DNA of 64,000 nt, from contig JAUIJL010000013.1 of NCBI GenBank assembly GCA_030431255.1, positions 124,001 through 188,000 on the forward strand. The letters run 5' to 3'. Of this stretch, positions 63,701-64,000 are shown piece after piece. Position 1 is the stretch's first letter. Each line of letters opens with the position of its first letter. The notes beneath the pieces were generated by a model that did not search any database, had not been told where the DNA came from, and saw only the letters and a program-made list of their open reading frames with translations. The translations under genes were made by a program, and so were the position numbers. Source of the DNA: Thermoanaerobaculia bacterium (GTDB taxonomy: Bacteria > Acidobacteriota > Thermoanaerobaculia > Multivoradales > J023).

Positions 63701-63872
63701 CGAGGCGAAGACGATAGTCCGCCAACCCTACCCAAACCGCGAGCGCCACGAGCAGGGTCAACAACGCCCCGCTGACCAAAAACCTGAAGCTGCGCAAATT
63801 GCGCCGCAGCTCAAAGTAAACGATCACTGAGAGAGATTCGGTCTTCGGACCGGATCGAAACCATCGACGCAT
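60741..63872 (-). CDS. ABC-2 type permease, tandem-fused double unit
   Basis: A 1043-aa membrane protein made of two homologous halves. Each half has an N-terminal helix after a basic segment (RRNLRSFRFLVSGALLTLLV; RQLKWRATCLLVIATMMMGA), an extracytoplasmic domain, then a helix bundle with a shared core: LLLTFDSMVGSQSRFRAEVL and HGATSSEILIGKILAV in the first, FFLGYDALAGRQLSRCRAQL and AGASLSRIAVAKGFAL in the second. ABC-2/DUF3526-type permeases of ~450-520 aa normally work as pairs, so this is a covalent dimer. The ATG at 63872 is preferred over GTG 63878; it fits a TGATG overlap with an upstream frame that runs off the window. The substrate is unknown. The extracytoplasmic domains are large (200+ residues), as in exporters that handle lipoproteins or peptides (inference). 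Confidence 0.9.
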   Translation of the reverse strand: MRRWFRSGPKTESLSVIVYFELRRNLRSFRFLVSGALLTLLVALAVWVGLADYRLRLEAYEAKLQDPGSSLAFGNVYSSLQPIVSKKPNPLAIFERGVDGQEGTEVRITVVEVPTKATGRHRGNPYLSRLVGLDVTTVIKLVLGLGALLLTFDSMVGSQSRFRAEVLLAHGATSSEILIGKILAVLGSLVVSLVFALGPVTVWLLAVGVLGSDVRALAYLGGLFGAYLAYGLTMALVGLAISLRAPTVARSLIYATFTWFILVVLLPLSLTAGVTAIADMNLDPLAVEEEVERLEVEKAAELQKILRRDPIRVLTSGHRSVSNTVGENGAVLRRFGSPAFNDSLARYFVEEVRLGRLYAERIHGLRLRAQRESASWLQPLGWMAAVLPGQLLDQMASTMAGTTSADHQRFVESAQTYRQIFLAYLERKGAVGSWRWFTDDPEQGMPWTTFFGVQPEEVTRENIGEAIRRWGEEDIQAEAGAAVRDRLRDDPRFDVSDLPVFQPDYSGGAGRRWMATGASLIMVGIFWLLVLDSARHSRVLYPSLGAMTPPTGPDSSAEIPFSQRVVRSAFRRWAIGQRSIFWAELLGIVRQLKWRATCLLVIATMMMGASIFAVRFQTLTADQDRERAAYEQHLEGKSLAELLTVHHQLLRPAWSLGFLIDGGERLKPSVYRLPLTTWFRPELTIPPMDLLRLSKVPAPDWSFVLRVVLSLVAFFLGYDALAGRQLSRCRAQLAAGASLSRIAVAKGFALWTALALPFLLGGGLSLGVLVFHGLPIPSGQDLAKLAVFMLIGMWALMLYVLITLVVSAWLGTAEKALVTLILLWISAVSVIPSAAGILVMRLEPLTTEWQLQTEMNDIRKRAEAKEGAGSFRRMEWGWADGFAAEKRAAEIHRQRRSEQEILGRHYVKRQLEQSELAEKLACLSPMGLFQHTLQSFLGAGIYRQYAFVGQTQEFEPRLSMWARSLDADDPESPHLAFFPRYFSRRPVAAESVPRFEFREIDLREGFERALVPLLILALLTIALAGFLPWIVEHRLANEKGRLE

Positions 63873-64000
63873 CAACACCCCGCGCTCGACATCACCTTCA
63901 GATTTGCGCTCAGATTCGCGCTCGAAATCAACGCCTCGGACATAAGGGTGATGAATATCCGAACGAATTTCAATCCTGTTTCGAAGCTCTTTCCATTGGT
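63873..64000 (-). other. Window edge upstream of the permease gene
   Basis: Two minus-strand frames are open from the edge. One ends in TGA overlapping the permease ATG as TGATG (an upstream coding sequence would end here). The other (QWKELRNRIEIRSDIHHPYV) runs in frame into the permease and would extend its N-terminus. Sequence beyond the window is needed to choose. Confidence 0.3.

Overview
The window is a GC-rich chromosomal segment densely packed with genes, very probably from an Acidobacteriota member close to Thermoanaerobaculia. That placement is inferred from gene content, not from a marker gene. The supporting content is four Ser/Thr kinase proteins with TPR tails, a VWFA-related protein, two CRTAC1 (FG-GAP plus ASPIC/UnbV) proteins, an orphan MacB/FtsX-type permease, and secreted proteins ending in DGFESGDTS or IPTL-CTERM-like tails. 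Many neighbouring genes are translationally coupled through GTGA, ATGA or TGATG overlaps, and this fixes several start codons. No rRNA, tRNA, CRISPR array, prophage or intact insertion sequence was seen.

Layout. 1-1.1 kb: the tail of a secreted or phage-tail-like protein, an intrinsic terminator, and an unknown gene. 1.1-8.6 kb (minus strand): a VWFA protein, then a lipid cassette of fatty-acyl-AMP ligase, acyl carrier protein, DUF374 acyltransferase and a TPR kinase. 8.7-17.6 kb (minus strand): a large protein with a C-terminal XRE domain, then a dual kinase with a cyclase-like domain, then a cyclase-like kinase with TPRs, then FdhD. 17.8-29.1 kb (plus strand): a six-gene operon of an S9 peptidase with an FGE-like tail, a small unknown protein, and a duplicated CRTAC1-TPR pair. 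29.2-34.8 kb: a CBM9-like protein, a CaiB/BaiF CoA-transferase, a thiolase-like protein lacking catalytic residues, and a PabB-PabC fusion. 34.9-40.3 kb: oligoendopeptidase F, an unknown protein, and an ankyrin plus PQQ-propeller protein. 40.4-43.9 kb: two cell-surface or exported proteins. 43.9-50 kb: a palindromic repeat array, a MarR-GNAT regulator, acetyl-CoA synthetase and another kinase. 50-55.8 kb: a TonB receptor, a DUF6526 protein and an orphan permease. 55.9-57 kb: a candidate selenoprotein and a dense cluster of RNA-like hairpins. 57-64 kb: a histidine kinase/NtrC pair and an ABC-2 exporter.

The most notable item is at 55916-56248. A Spx/ArsC-like thioredoxin-fold gene has a strong ribosome binding site and an in-frame TGA exactly where the first cysteine of the redox CxxC motif should be, followed at once by a SECIS-like hairpin. 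Conventional gene calling would see only a truncated 89-residue ORF. Just downstream lies a series of inverted repeats on the minus strand, including a GCAA tetraloop hairpin and ending in a terminator with a U-tract, which looks like an unrecognised structured RNA. Other points of interest are the kinase/cyclase-like fusions with their XRE partner, the duplicated CRTAC1-TPR cassette and the degenerate thiolase.
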